A stretch of DNA of 64,000 nucleotides from Oscillospiraceae bacterium MB08-C2-2 (GTDB lineage Bacteria; Bacillota; Clostridia; Oscillospirales; Ruminococcaceae), in NCBI GenBank assembly GCA_035621215.1, contig CP141729.1, positions 142,944 to 206,943 of the forward strand. The letters are read 5' to 3'. Below, one piece after another: positions 43,202-50,714 of this stretch (position 1 is its first letter; each line of letters opens with the position of its first letter). A program made the position numbers and the translations under genes. Below the pieces are notes generated by a model. It made no database searches. It was not told the DNA's origin and saw nothing but the letters and a program-made list of their open reading frames with translations.

Positions 43202-44467
43202 CTACAGTGGCTGTACAGCGGCTCGGGAAAGCTGCTTTTGCCAGAGCTCATGCTCGGCATGCTTTTCTGCAATGTATTTTTCCAAAGCCTTTTGAGGAAT
43301 CACCTTGGCCACCAGTGCGCTTTGCTGAGCCAGTTTTATGGCTTCCTCCAGATTGGAGGGCAGCAGCGGACAATCCTCTTCGGGGATACTGCGGCTCAGT
43401 GGGCGGCCTTGCTGGATTCCTTCCAAGCCAGCCTCCATTAAGAGGGCGAAAGCCAGATAAGGGTTGAGAGAAGGATCGGGGGAGCGCAGCTCCATGCGGC
43501 TGTATTGGCCGCTGGCGGCGGGAATGCGCACCAGCTGAGCACGGTTCTGGTGGGACCAGGTAAGGCGGCGGGGAACATCATCGCCAAAGCGGCAATAGGA
43601 GCTGGCAAGAGGATTGAGGAAAAGGGTCAGCTCATCCAGATGGGCCAGAACACCGGCCAGAAAGCTTTCGGCTTCGTGAGAGTGCTCACCCCCGGCCTTA
43701 AAGAGGTTAACGCCGCCGCGGGAAAGGGAGAGATTGATGTGCAGGGCGTTTCCTTCCTTATCCGCCAGCGGTTTGGGCAGGAAGGAAGCGTGGAGCCCGT
43801 TGCGGGCCGCAATCACCGAGCTGACAGCCCGGAAGCTGATCAAAGCGTCGGCGGCCTGCAAAGGACCGGAATATTTGCAGACAATTTCGTTCTGGCCCGG
43901 CCCACGCTCGTGGTGAGAGCTTTCGGGTTGAATGCCCATATCCTCCAGAGACATGCAGATTTCACGGCGGACATTTTCACCTTTATCCAGCGGCGCTATA
44001 TCGCAGTAACCGGCTGTATCCTGCGGCTTTTTGCTGGGAACGCCGGTTTCATCCAGTTCAAAAAGATAAAACTCGCATTCACAGCCGATTTGGCAGGTGT
44101 AGCCCAGATCGGTGGCTTTTTGAACCGCATTTTGCAGAAGCTTTCTCCCATCCTCCTCAGAGGGGGAGCCATCGGCACGGCGTATTTCGCAAAAAAATCG
44201 CACAACCCGGCCATGTGAAGGCCGCCAAGGCAGGATAGAAAGGGTGGCCGGGTCAGGGAAGAGAAAAATGTCGCCGTCCTCTTCGCCCACAAGGCCCTCC
44301 ACCGAGGCTGTATCGATGCAGACCCCCCGTTCAAAGGCATCCGGGAGTTCCCCGGCCATAATGGATATATTTTTCTGCACACCGAAAAGATTGCAGAAAG
44401 CAAGTCGAATAAACTTAACGTCATTTTCCTGGACAAATTCCAGAACTTCCGATACGGTAAAGGCCAT
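43202..44467 (-). CDS. glnA: Glutamine synthetase type I
   Basis: This 421-residue GS-I enzyme makes glutamine from glutamate, ammonia and ATP. It has VKFIRLAFCNLFGVQKNISI at the N-terminus, CECEFYLFELDE (metal ligands), SSHHERGPGQNEIVCKY, NGLHASFLPKPLADKEGNALH and RLTWSHQNRAQLVRIPA. No adenylylation-type tyrosine loop is evident, as in the alpha subtype of Firmicutes. ATG 44467 follows GGAGG. It heads the cluster glnA-ANTAR-carA-carB/dapF-nadE-dapL. Its promoter lies at the edge of repeat copy B. Confidence 0.93.
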   Translation of the reverse strand: MAFTVSEVLEFVQENDVKFIRLAFCNLFGVQKNISIMAGELPDAFERGVCIDTASVEGLVGEEDGDIFLFPDPATLSILPWRPSHGRVVRFFCEIRRADGSPSEEDGRKLLQNAVQKATDLGYTCQIGCECEFYLFELDETGVPSKKPQDTAGYCDIAPLDKGENVRREICMSLEDMGIQPESSHHERGPGQNEIVCKYSGPLQAADALISFRAVSSVIAARNGLHASFLPKPLADKEGNALHINLSLSRGGVNLFKAGGEHSHEAESFLAGVLAHLDELTLFLNPLASSYCRFGDDVPRRLTWSHQNRAQLVRIPAASGQYSRMELRSPDPSLNPYLAFALLMEAGLEGIQQGRPLSRSIPEEDCPLLPSNLEEAIKLAQQSALVAKVIPQKALEKYIAEKHAEHELWQKQLSRAAVQPL

Positions 44468-44532
44468 TACCATTTCCTCCAATACATTCATATTGCTGCT
44501 TAAAGGCGCTGACAACCGCCTTTTTCACTTTC

Positions 44533-44560
44533 ACTATATAATGCCTGCTGAACAATTCAA
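44533..44560 (-). promoter_or_regulatory. Candidate glnA promoter at the edge of repeat copy B
   Basis: TTGAAT (rc of 44555-44560), 16 bp, TATAGT (rc of 44533-44538). A small AAAGGCG/CGCCTTT hairpin (44498-44519) follows in the leader without a T-run, so no clear attenuator is present here. Confidence 0.45.
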
Positions 44561-44915
44561 AAATGCAACAATAGCAATACTTTGACAGCGTTTTTGGATT
44601 GTTTAGGTGCAAGGTTTTTTGCCGAATACGGCAGAAAGCCTTGCACAAAGGATTTGCGGCGTGTGTCCGCAAATCCTTTCAGGCAGCCAATCAATGTATC
44701 TGAAGCAGCAAAACAGGCCTGTTTTGCTGTCAACCAGAGTGAAAATTGCTCTGGTTGCAAATGCGCTTCGCAAAGCGCATTTGTTCAGTGGATATTATAT
44801 AGTCAATCAACCTGAAAGCCATAAAAGGCGTTCAGGTGGAAGCAGGAGCCTGCCGGCACACTCTGCGGCATGCGATTGACCAAGCGTTTCAATGGGGCCG
44901 CCGAAAGCGGCGTAC
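44541..44915 (+). repeat. Dispersed hairpin-array repeat, copy B (core 44541-44695)
   Basis: The core matches 7234-7386. Its main stem AAAGGATTTGCGG/CCGCAAATCCTTT (44647-44659, 44667-44679) is perfect, and a second stem GTGCAAGG/CCTTGCAC encloses GCCG/CGGC. After the core come at least five more hairpins: CAGCAAAACAGG/CCTGTTTTGCTG (44706-44729), CAACCAGAG/CTCTGGTTG (44731-44757), AAATGCGCTT/AAGCGCATTT (44759-44782), CCTGAA/TTCAGG (44811-44836) and GCCGC/GCGGC (44897-44911). The interval 44916-45026 is AT-rich and shows no gene or clear terminator. Confidence 0.8.
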
Positions 44916-45026
44916 AGGTGAAATCTGTGCCTTTAAGATGCTGTTTTTCTTAAAGCTCATTGAATATATAATGACCTAATTATTGGAAAAAAGCAAAGGT
45001 AATCATAAAAATAATTTCATTTTTCT

Positions 45027-45749
45027 TTAATTGTGGGTGTAAAGCCGTTTGTAGGGATTGGCCTTGTTGGGCCGCAGAACATAAAAGGAATCTTCCAGAA
45101 GCGCCCGTGCGCTGCCGCCAAACAAATCGCAGTAACGCTCCACCTCGGGTGCAACTTCCGTTAAATCCTCGGCTGTGGCCTTGGAAACAGCTACCTGCTC
45201 GGGAAGATGCTCAGGCGGCTGCTGGCAGCGAATGTAAATGGCGCCGCCGTGCATACCGGTTCCACAGAAATCGCCAACAGGTGAAGAACCGCCGATCTCC
45301 AGCCCCAGCACGATAATCTTGCCTCCGGCCTGATACTCGCCCAAAAAATTCCCGGCTCGGCCCCCGATCACCAGAACGGGCAGTTTTTGCTGATAGGCCT
45401 TCATATGGATGCCAGCCCGGTAGCCGGTGTTGCCTTTGACAAAAATTTTGCCGCCCCGCATGGCATAGCCGGTGGCATCGCCGCTGGAGCCGTGGATGAT
45501 AATTTCGCCGTCATTCATGGTATCGCCGGTAGCATCCTGTGCGTTGCCGCCCACCAAAATGCGGCCGCCATCAAAATAAGCGCCCAATGCATTGCCGGGG
45601 GTTCCGTGGATGGTGATATCAGCCCCGCTCATGCCGCTGCCGATATAGCGTTGGCCCATGCAGTTTTCCACTACTACCGGCTCGGGAGCGGCCTCTTTGA
45701 TCTGGGTGCACAAAGTCTGAAAATGCATGCCTTCTGCGTTGATGGTCAC
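45027..45749 (-). CDS. Glutamate synthase alpha-subunit C-terminal (GXGXG) domain protein
   Basis: This 240-residue protein is a free-standing version of the right-handed beta-helix at the C-terminus of GltB, recognisable by its GxxGxxxG turns (GGRILVGGNAQDATGDTMND, IIIHGSSGDATGYAMRGG, GGRAGNFLGEYQAGG). In GltB this domain braces the ammonia tunnel. It is the last gene of a five-gene operon in which the normally single GltB polypeptide is split. It overlaps the oxidoreductase stop by 4 bp. Confidence 0.93.
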   Translation of the reverse strand: MTINAEGMHFQTLCTQIKEAAPEPVVVENCMGQRYIGSGMSGADITIHGTPGNALGAYFDGGRILVGGNAQDATGDTMNDGEIIIHGSSGDATGYAMRGGKIFVKGNTGYRAGIHMKAYQQKLPVLVIGGRAGNFLGEYQAGGKIIVLGLEIGGSSPVGDFCGTGMHGGAIYIRCQQPPEHLPEQVAVSKATAEDLTEVAPEVERYCDLFGGSARALLEDSFYVLRPNKANPYKRLYTHN

Positions 45750-46978
45750 AGGCGCACACCTCCCATTTTTTTCTGCCGCTGCTCCTTAGAGAAAGCCATA
45801 AGCTGCGGGTGTTCCTTGATCAGGTCAAAATCTAAGGTATCCAGCGGGGTTTGCTCCCGGATTAAAGCGGTGTAAATTCCCGCCCGGGCAACTTTTTCCA
45901 CCAGAATATAGCCCTTGAGGACATTGTCCTCATAAAACAGGCGCTTATACCCTTCGCCATCCCGTGAGGCGTATTCTTCACCCTGACAGGTTCCGGCTGT
46001 GATGATGTGCTTGCCAAAAAAACCGATGGCATTCATGGGCAGAGCCTTGTCGTAGCGGCTTTCGCCCCCTGCCATGTTGATGCCTGCGCATTCGCCTTGG
46101 GTGTAAGCATTGGGCAGCAGAGCCAGAACCCTGCATTCGCCTTTGGTGATGTCATAGCTTTCGGTGCAGTCTCCCGCCGCATAAATATCCGGCAGACTGG
46201 TCTGGCAAAGGGTGTCGGTGGCAATACCCCGGTTGACTTTGCCGCCGGCATTGGCCACCAAAGCCGTATTGGGGCGTACACCCACCGCTATGACCAGCCG
46301 GTCAAAGGAAATTTCACCGCCTCCGGTCAGCAGGGCTTTATTCCCCTGAAATTCCTTGACCGACTGGGAGAGCAGAAGCTCAATTCCCTGAGCGGCGATG
46401 TGGTCTGAGATAATTTGGGCAGCATCCACATCCAGAATGCTGGGCAGGATGTGATCTGCCATATCCACAACGGTAATGCTCTTGGTCTTTGACCACAGCC
46501 CTTCGGCACACTTCAGACCGATGAGCCCGGCCCCTAGAATCAGCACCCGGGTTTCAGCCGTGACCTTTTCCTGCAAGGCTCTGGCATCCTCTAAGGTCAT
46601 GAAGGTGGATTGGTTTTCTACTGTTTCCAGCCCCGGTACAGGCGGTACAAAAGGGCTGGAGCCGGTGGCCACCAAAAGCTTTTCATAAGGGATACTGCGC
46701 CCGCCTTCCAGCAATACAGTCTTTTCCTCCGGCTGGATCGAGGTTACGGTCTCACCAAACAGGGTTTCGCAGCCATTGTCACTGTAAAAGCTTTTGGAGC
46801 GGTAGCGCATGCGATCCTCATCGGTTTTGCCCTGTAAAAGATAGGAGATCAGCGGGCGGGAATAGGTGTGGTGCGGTTCGTCGGCAATTAGGAGGATCGG
46901 GCTGTGGGCATCAACCTGACGGATTCCCTCCACACAGCCCACAGCGGCGGCGGAATTTCCGATGATTACATAGCTCAT
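45746..46978 (-). CDS. FAD-dependent NAD(P)H oxidoreductase of the glutamate synthase operon
   Basis: This 410-residue pyridine-nucleotide-disulphide-type flavoprotein has an FAD site at the N-terminus (SYVIIGNSAAAVGCVEGI), an NAD(P) site (VLILGAGLIGLKCAEGL near residue 145) and DIYAAGDCTE for the second FAD motif. It resembles rubredoxin or nitrite reductase FAD subunits more than classical GltD. It presumably passes electrons from NAD(P)H to the ferredoxin-like subunit of the same operon. The start overlaps the ferredoxin gene stop by 4 bp. Confidence 0.9.
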   Translation of the reverse strand: MSYVIIGNSAAAVGCVEGIRQVDAHSPILLIADEPHHTYSRPLISYLLQGKTDEDRMRYRSKSFYSDNGCETLFGETVTSIQPEEKTVLLEGGRSIPYEKLLVATGSSPFVPPVPGLETVENQSTFMTLEDARALQEKVTAETRVLILGAGLIGLKCAEGLWSKTKSITVVDMADHILPSILDVDAAQIISDHIAAQGIELLLSQSVKEFQGNKALLTGGGEISFDRLVIAVGVRPNTALVANAGGKVNRGIATDTLCQTSLPDIYAAGDCTESYDITKGECRVLALLPNAYTQGECAGINMAGGESRYDKALPMNAIGFFGKHIITAGTCQGEEYASRDGEGYKRLFYEDNVLKGYILVEKVARAGIYTALIREQTPLDTLDFDLIKEHPQLMAFSKEQRQKKMGGVRL

Positions 46979-47409
46979 AGCGTTCTCTCCTCATAAACAA
47001 TGGCGTGGTTGGGGCAGCCGCTCACACAGGCGGGCTTGCCGCAGCTGTTTTCAAGGCAGAGCTGGCATTTCTGCACCACACCGGATTCAGCGGGCATTAC
47101 CGCACCGTAGGGGCAAGAAAGAATGCAGGTGTAGCAGCCCACACAGCGGCTTTGATCCACCGAGATCACCCCATCCTTTATGGTCATGGCACCGGTGATG
47201 CAGCCTTTGACACACAGGGGTTCTTCACAGTGGCGGCAGGATACGGCAAAGCTGATGCCGCTGCCCTCCTCGATCTGTATGCGGGGGGAAATCTTTTTCC
47301 CGCCCAGAGCCCTGACCATATCGGCTTCACCGGAATTGGCAAAGGCACAGTAATATTCGCACAGGTGGCAGCCAAGGCACCAGTTTTCGTCCACATAAAT
47401 TCGTTTCAT
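46975..47409 (-). CDS. 4Fe-4S ferredoxin-type electron carrier of the glutamate synthase operon
   Basis: This 144-residue polyferredoxin of the HycB/DmsB type has cysteine clusters CLGCHLCEYYC, CRHCEEPLCVKGC, CVGCYTCILSC and CQLCLENSCGKPACVSGC, enough for three or four [4Fe-4S] clusters. It probably relays electrons between the flavoprotein and the FMN-containing synthase subunit. ATG 47409 follows AAGGAGC. It lies 14 bp after the synthase gene and overlaps the flavoprotein gene. Confidence 0.92.
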   Translation of the reverse strand: MKRIYVDENWCLGCHLCEYYCAFANSGEADMVRALGGKKISPRIQIEEGSGISFAVSCRHCEEPLCVKGCITGAMTIKDGVISVDQSRCVGCYTCILSCPYGAVMPAESGVVQKCQLCLENSCGKPACVSGCPNHAIVYEERTL

Positions 47410-47423
47410 GGCTATGCTCCTTT

Positions 47424-48923
47424 CTACTCGCCGGCGTGGAGAATGCCCAGAATATCCAGCTCTTTCTGGCTTAGTCCCACACCACGGAGCATCAGGCGGT
47501 TGCCCCGGAGAGCCTCGATGGAGTTGATTCCCATTCCGCCCATGATTTCCTTGATTTCGTGGTTCCATGCGTTGACCAGATTCACCAGCCGCTGGGCACC
47601 CACATCCGGGTTGAGCCGTTTGACCAGCTCAGGGCGCTGGGTTGCGATGCCCCAGTTGCACTTGCCGAACTGGCAGGTACGGCATAGGTGGCAGCCAAGA
47701 GCCAGCAGAGCGGCGGTTGCGATGTAAACGCCATCCGCACCAAGGGCGATAGCCTTGACAATGTCGGCGCTGCTGCGCATACTGCCGCCCGCCAGAACCG
47801 AAACATTGCCACGGATGCCCTCTTGACGCAGGCGCTGATCCACGCTGGCAAGGGCCAGCTCGATGGGAATACCCACATTATCCCGGATTCGGGTGGGGGC
47901 GGCTCCGGTGCCGCCACGGAATCCGTCGATAGCGATGATATCCGCACCGCTGCGGGCGATACCGCTGGCGATAGCAGCTACATTGTGCACCGCCGCAACC
48001 TTGACAATGATCGGCTTTTTGTAGCTGGTTGCTTCTTTAAGGGAGTAGACCAGCTGACGCAAATCCTCGATGGAATAGATATCGTGGTGAGGTGCGGGGG
48101 AGATGGCGTCGGAGCCTTCGGGAATCATACGGGTTCGGGAAACGTCTCCCACGATTTTTTCACCGGGCAGATGGCCGCCGATTCCCGGCTTTGCGCCCTG
48201 ACCCATTTTAATCTCAACCGCAGCGCCTGCATTGAGGTAATCCTTATGTACACCAAAACGGCCGGAGGCTACCTGCACAATGGTGTTGGGGCCATACTGG
48301 TAAAAATCCTCATGGAGGCCGCCTTCGCCGGTGTTATAAAAGGTTCCCAGCTCCTTGGAGGCCCGTGCCAGACACTGGTGGGCGTTGTAGCTGATGGAGC
48401 CATAAGACATGGCGGAAAAGAGAATGGGTACTGCCAGCTCAAGCTGAGGAGTCATGTTGTTGAGCAGCTTTCCGGCGGCGTCCCGGTGTATTGTGGAGGG
48501 CTTTGCTCCCAGGAAGGTGCGGGTTTCCATAGGCTCCCGAAGGGGATCGATAGGCGGGTTGGTAACCTGGGAGGCATTAATCAGGATCTTATCAAAATAA
48601 ACGGGATGATCCTGCGGGTTACCCATGGAAGAGAGCAGAACACCGCCGGAGGAAGCCTGCCGGTATACCTCTTGAATGGTTTGGCCGCTCCAGTTGGCAT
48701 TTGCTTTAAAGGTGTGGTCTGTCTTGATAATTTTCAGTGCTCTTGTGGGGCAAAGGCTGACACAGCGGTGGCAGTTGACACAGTTTTCGTCATGTGCCCG
48801 CATGGTTCCGGTTTCTTCATCAAAGGAGTGTGCCAGATTGGCACACTGTCGCTCACATACTCGGCATGCGATGCACCGGGTGGTGTTTCGCACAATTTCA
48901 TAGTCAGGATACAAATACTCCAT
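47424..48923 (-). CDS. gltB: Glutamate synthase central/FMN domain with N-terminal ferredoxin domain
   Basis: This 499-residue protein starts with a two-cluster ferredoxin domain (CIACRVCERQCANLAH and CVNCHRCVSLCPTRAL, residues 17-60). It continues with the GltB FMN-binding synthase barrel: AMSYGSISYNAHQCLARAS, GEGGLHEDF, EIKMGQGAKPGIGGHLPG, GADIIAIDGFRGGTGAAPT and GCHLCRTCQFGKCNWGIAT (3Fe-4S cysteines). It makes glutamate from 2-oxoglutarate and ammonia delivered by the partner GATase. Start and upstream stop abut (TAA-ATG). This is the 'archaeal-type' modular form. Confidence 0.95.
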   Translation of the reverse strand: MEYLYPDYEIVRNTTRCIACRVCERQCANLAHSFDEETGTMRAHDENCVNCHRCVSLCPTRALKIIKTDHTFKANANWSGQTIQEVYRQASSGGVLLSSMGNPQDHPVYFDKILINASQVTNPPIDPLREPMETRTFLGAKPSTIHRDAAGKLLNNMTPQLELAVPILFSAMSYGSISYNAHQCLARASKELGTFYNTGEGGLHEDFYQYGPNTIVQVASGRFGVHKDYLNAGAAVEIKMGQGAKPGIGGHLPGEKIVGDVSRTRMIPEGSDAISPAPHHDIYSIEDLRQLVYSLKEATSYKKPIIVKVAAVHNVAAIASGIARSGADIIAIDGFRGGTGAAPTRIRDNVGIPIELALASVDQRLRQEGIRGNVSVLAGGSMRSSADIVKAIALGADGVYIATAALLALGCHLCRTCQFGKCNWGIATQRPELVKRLNPDVGAQRLVNLVNAWNHEIKEIMGGMGINSIEALRGNRLMLRGVGLSQKELDILGILHAGE

Positions 48924-50015
48924 TTACAGTACACCTTCCTTTGCGGTCACGATGACCGGTTCTCCCCCTTCAGGGGACCAGAGGCGATCCAGATCTGGCT
49001 GGATGGTGCGGATGGCGCACTCCTCGCTGGCGGCATAGAACATATCGCCCTTTTCAGCCACGACCATGGAGCGGAGCTTGAGCCGATCACCCAAGGCCAT
49101 CATACCGTTTTCAAAGCCCAGCAGAATCGAGAAGGGGCCGGTAATCAGCAGGCTGCTGAAGGCGCTTCGCAGATAGGTGAGCTGCTCTCTCTGGGCAGGA
49201 GGCAGGCGGTGAATGGTGCTCCAGAAGGGGGCGGCAATGACACTGGCAACCTCTTCAAGAGAAAGTTTGACCCGGCGGTTGAGGTAATCAATAATATAGG
49301 TAATAACCTCAGTATCGGTCAGTAGGGTGCATTTGTAACCGAACATTTCAATGTGGCGGCGGTTGGCGTCGTAGGAGGAAATCTCCCCGTTATGTACCAC
49401 GGCGTAATCCAGCATAGAGAAGGGATGGGCACCGCCCCACCAGCCGGGGGTATTGGTGGGATACCGACCGTGGGCAATCCAGCAGTGGCCGGAATATTCC
49501 TCAAGCCGATAGAACTCGCCAACATCCTCAGGGAAGCCGACAGCCTTAAAAACGCCCATGTTTTTTCCGCTGGAGAAGACATAAGCACCGTCAATCTGTG
49601 TGTTTACCTTAATAACACAGCGGGCTGTGAATTCAGCCTCATCCAACTGGCTCTCAGCCAGCTTGGTGGGCAGGGGAGTGACAAAGTAGCGCCAGATCAG
49701 AGGCTCATCGGTGATGGCCGGGATCTTTTTAACGGGTATTTTGGAAAGGTTCACCACATCAAAGTGACGGTCAAGAAAACGCTCGCATTTCTGCCTGGCT
49801 TCGGTATCGTCGTAGAAAATATGCAGAGCATAATTGTTTTTATATTCAGGGTAAATGCCGTAACCGGCAAAGCCGCCGCCCAGACCGTTGGAGCGATCGT
49901 GCATGGTGGCAATGGAGCGGATGATGGATTCCCCGGTAAAGCGTTTCTTTTCTCTGGAAAAAATTCCAGAAATGGCACATCCGGAGGGAATGCGCACCTG
50001 ACCTTCCTTAAGCAT
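48924..50015 (-). CDS. gltB: Glutamate synthase class II glutamine amidotransferase domain
   Basis: This 363-residue Ntn-type amidotransferase corresponds to the N-terminal domain of GltB. The nucleophile would be Cys13 in PSGCAISGIF, so a 12-residue propeptide has to be removed. Downstream motifs include IAHGRYPTNTPGWWGGAHPF and VVHNGEISSYDANRRHIEM. It releases ammonia from glutamine for the synthase subunit. It is the first gene of the operon, preceded by an RBS (AAAGGAGG), the 81-bp hairpin repeat and an attenuator. Confidence 0.93.
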   Translation of the reverse strand: MLKEGQVRIPSGCAISGIFSREKKRFTGESIIRSIATMHDRSNGLGGGFAGYGIYPEYKNNYALHIFYDDTEARQKCERFLDRHFDVVNLSKIPVKKIPAITDEPLIWRYFVTPLPTKLAESQLDEAEFTARCVIKVNTQIDGAYVFSSGKNMGVFKAVGFPEDVGEFYRLEEYSGHCWIAHGRYPTNTPGWWGGAHPFSMLDYAVVHNGEISSYDANRRHIEMFGYKCTLLTDTEVITYIIDYLNRRVKLSLEEVASVIAAPFWSTIHRLPPAQREQLTYLRSAFSSLLITGPFSILLGFENGMMALGDRLKLRSMVVAEKGDMFYAASEECAIRTIQPDLDRLWSPEGGEPVIVTAKEGVL

Positions 50016-50031
50016 TGAGAGAACCTCCTTT

Positions 50032-50165
50032 TATAGTTGTATAGGTTTAAAACCACAACGTGGTTTTAAACAGCGGCAATCTGCCGCTAACCGCCATAGG
50101 GCGGTCTATACCCACTTCATACTCATAGCTTCAAAATTGCATTGCGGTTTTGAAGCTATGAGTAT
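50032..50165 (-). repeat. Three-hairpin repeat copy 2 plus an added 18-bp-stem hairpin
   Basis: 50032-50112 matches 27425-27504 with about three differences, including the closing GTATAG/CTATAC. Next to it ATACTCATAGCTTCAAAA (50119-50136) pairs perfectly with 50148-50165. On the transcribed strand both lie between the attenuator and the RBS of the first glutamate-synthase gene. Confidence 0.85.
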
Positions 50166-50206
50166 TTACTAACAGCCCGTTAAATTGCCTGATTGGGGCA
50201 TTGCAT

Positions 50207-50274
50207 ACAAAAAAGCGTTCATCACCGGGAGACAACGAAAATGCCGTTACCCGGTGATGAACGCCTTTGTTCAT
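50207..50274 (-). promoter_or_regulatory. Attenuator with ANTAR-type hairpin, glutamate synthase operon leader
   Basis: On the minus strand ATGAAC-AAAGGC-GTTCAT (P1, 50257-50274) forms a 6-bp stem with a hexaloop that has A at position 1 and G at position 4. Its 3' arm is part of GCGTTCATCACCGGG, which pairs perfectly over 15 bp with its complement (50215-50229 with 50250-50264) and is followed by TTTTTT. P1 and the terminator are therefore mutually exclusive. A second short stem (AACG/CGTT) lies in the terminator loop, with 7 nt not 6. Confidence 0.8.
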
Positions 50275-50282
50275 TAAGTAGT

Positions 50283-50312
50283 ACTATACAGCAAAGGAGG
50301 CTGCTTTGTCAA
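50283..50312 (-). promoter_or_regulatory. Promoter of the glutamate synthase operon
   Basis: TTGACA (rc of 50307-50312), 18 bp, TATAGT (rc of 50283-50288). The predicted start is at about 50276, so the P1 hairpin forms from the first nucleotides of the RNA. Confidence 0.8.
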
Positions 50313-50443
50313 GAGAATTTGAAACAAAACATAGCCTGTCCTGCAATTAACACTTAATTATTGTAGAATATTAATCGAAAAATAAAAAAATTGTAACGAT
50401 TTGCAGGGCAAAATATTTAACTTGCAAAAATTTCAAAAACCTC

Positions 50444-50472
50444 TTGACAAACGAAAAGAGATGTTTTATACT
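50444..50472 (+). promoter_or_regulatory. Promoter of glnN
   Basis: TTGACA (50444-50449), exactly 17 bp, TATACT (50467-50472). The predicted start is near 50479, a few nucleotides before the P1 hairpin of the attenuator. The gap 50313-50443 between the two divergent promoters is AT-rich, with no gene seen. Confidence 0.88.
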
Positions 50473-50481
50473 GTTTCCATA

Positions 50482-50525
50482 ACAGCAAAGGCGCTGTGGG
50501 TTATGAGACCCGCAGCGCCTTTTTT
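50482..50525 (+). promoter_or_regulatory. Attenuator with tandem ANTAR-type hairpins, glnN leader
   Basis: P1 is ACAGC-AAAGGC-GCTGT (50482-50497), with a hexaloop of A1 and G4. P2 is GGGT-TATGAG-ACCC (50498-50511), with a hexaloop of G4 but T at position 1. The competing terminator AAGGCGCTGTGGGT (50488-50501) pairs with ACCCGCAGCGCCTT (50508-50521), with one G-U, and is followed by a T-run. P1's 3' arm is inside the terminator stem, so stabilising P1/P2 would prevent termination. About 190 nt of further leader to the GTG shows nothing notable. Confidence 0.85.
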
Positions 50526-50714
50526 GATTTTTAAGAGCGGCTGTCAAGGGGTGTATTGCCGGCAGCAGAAACGATAGCTACTTCTGCAAGAGTGTGGGTA
50601 GTGGACTGTGCTCTGGCTGTTTCTCTTTTATGCATCCCGGCTAAATCCCGTAGGGATAGGAAGCTCGATTGGCAAGTAAATTTACTTTGAACGATAAAAA
50701 AGGAGGAATTCTTT

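Noticed and set aside
44498..44519. AAAGGCG/CGCCTTT hairpin in the glnA leader as a third ANTAR attenuator
   Set aside because: The AAAGGC bases are in the stem, not the loop, and no T-run follows; the evidence is much weaker than for the glnN and glutamate synthase leaders.
44582..44879. Overlapping plus-strand frames (77 and 90 codons) in repeat copy B
   Set aside because: They follow hairpin arms and the reading frame is not kept between the two copies of the repeat.
47688..49325. 545-codon plus-strand frame across the glutamate synthase genes
   Set aside because: It spans parts of two real minus-strand genes and has no motif or start signal.
50526..50714. Riboswitch or T-box in the distal glnN leader
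   Set aside because: No recognisable aptamer core, specifier loop or second terminator is present after the ANTAR-type attenuator.
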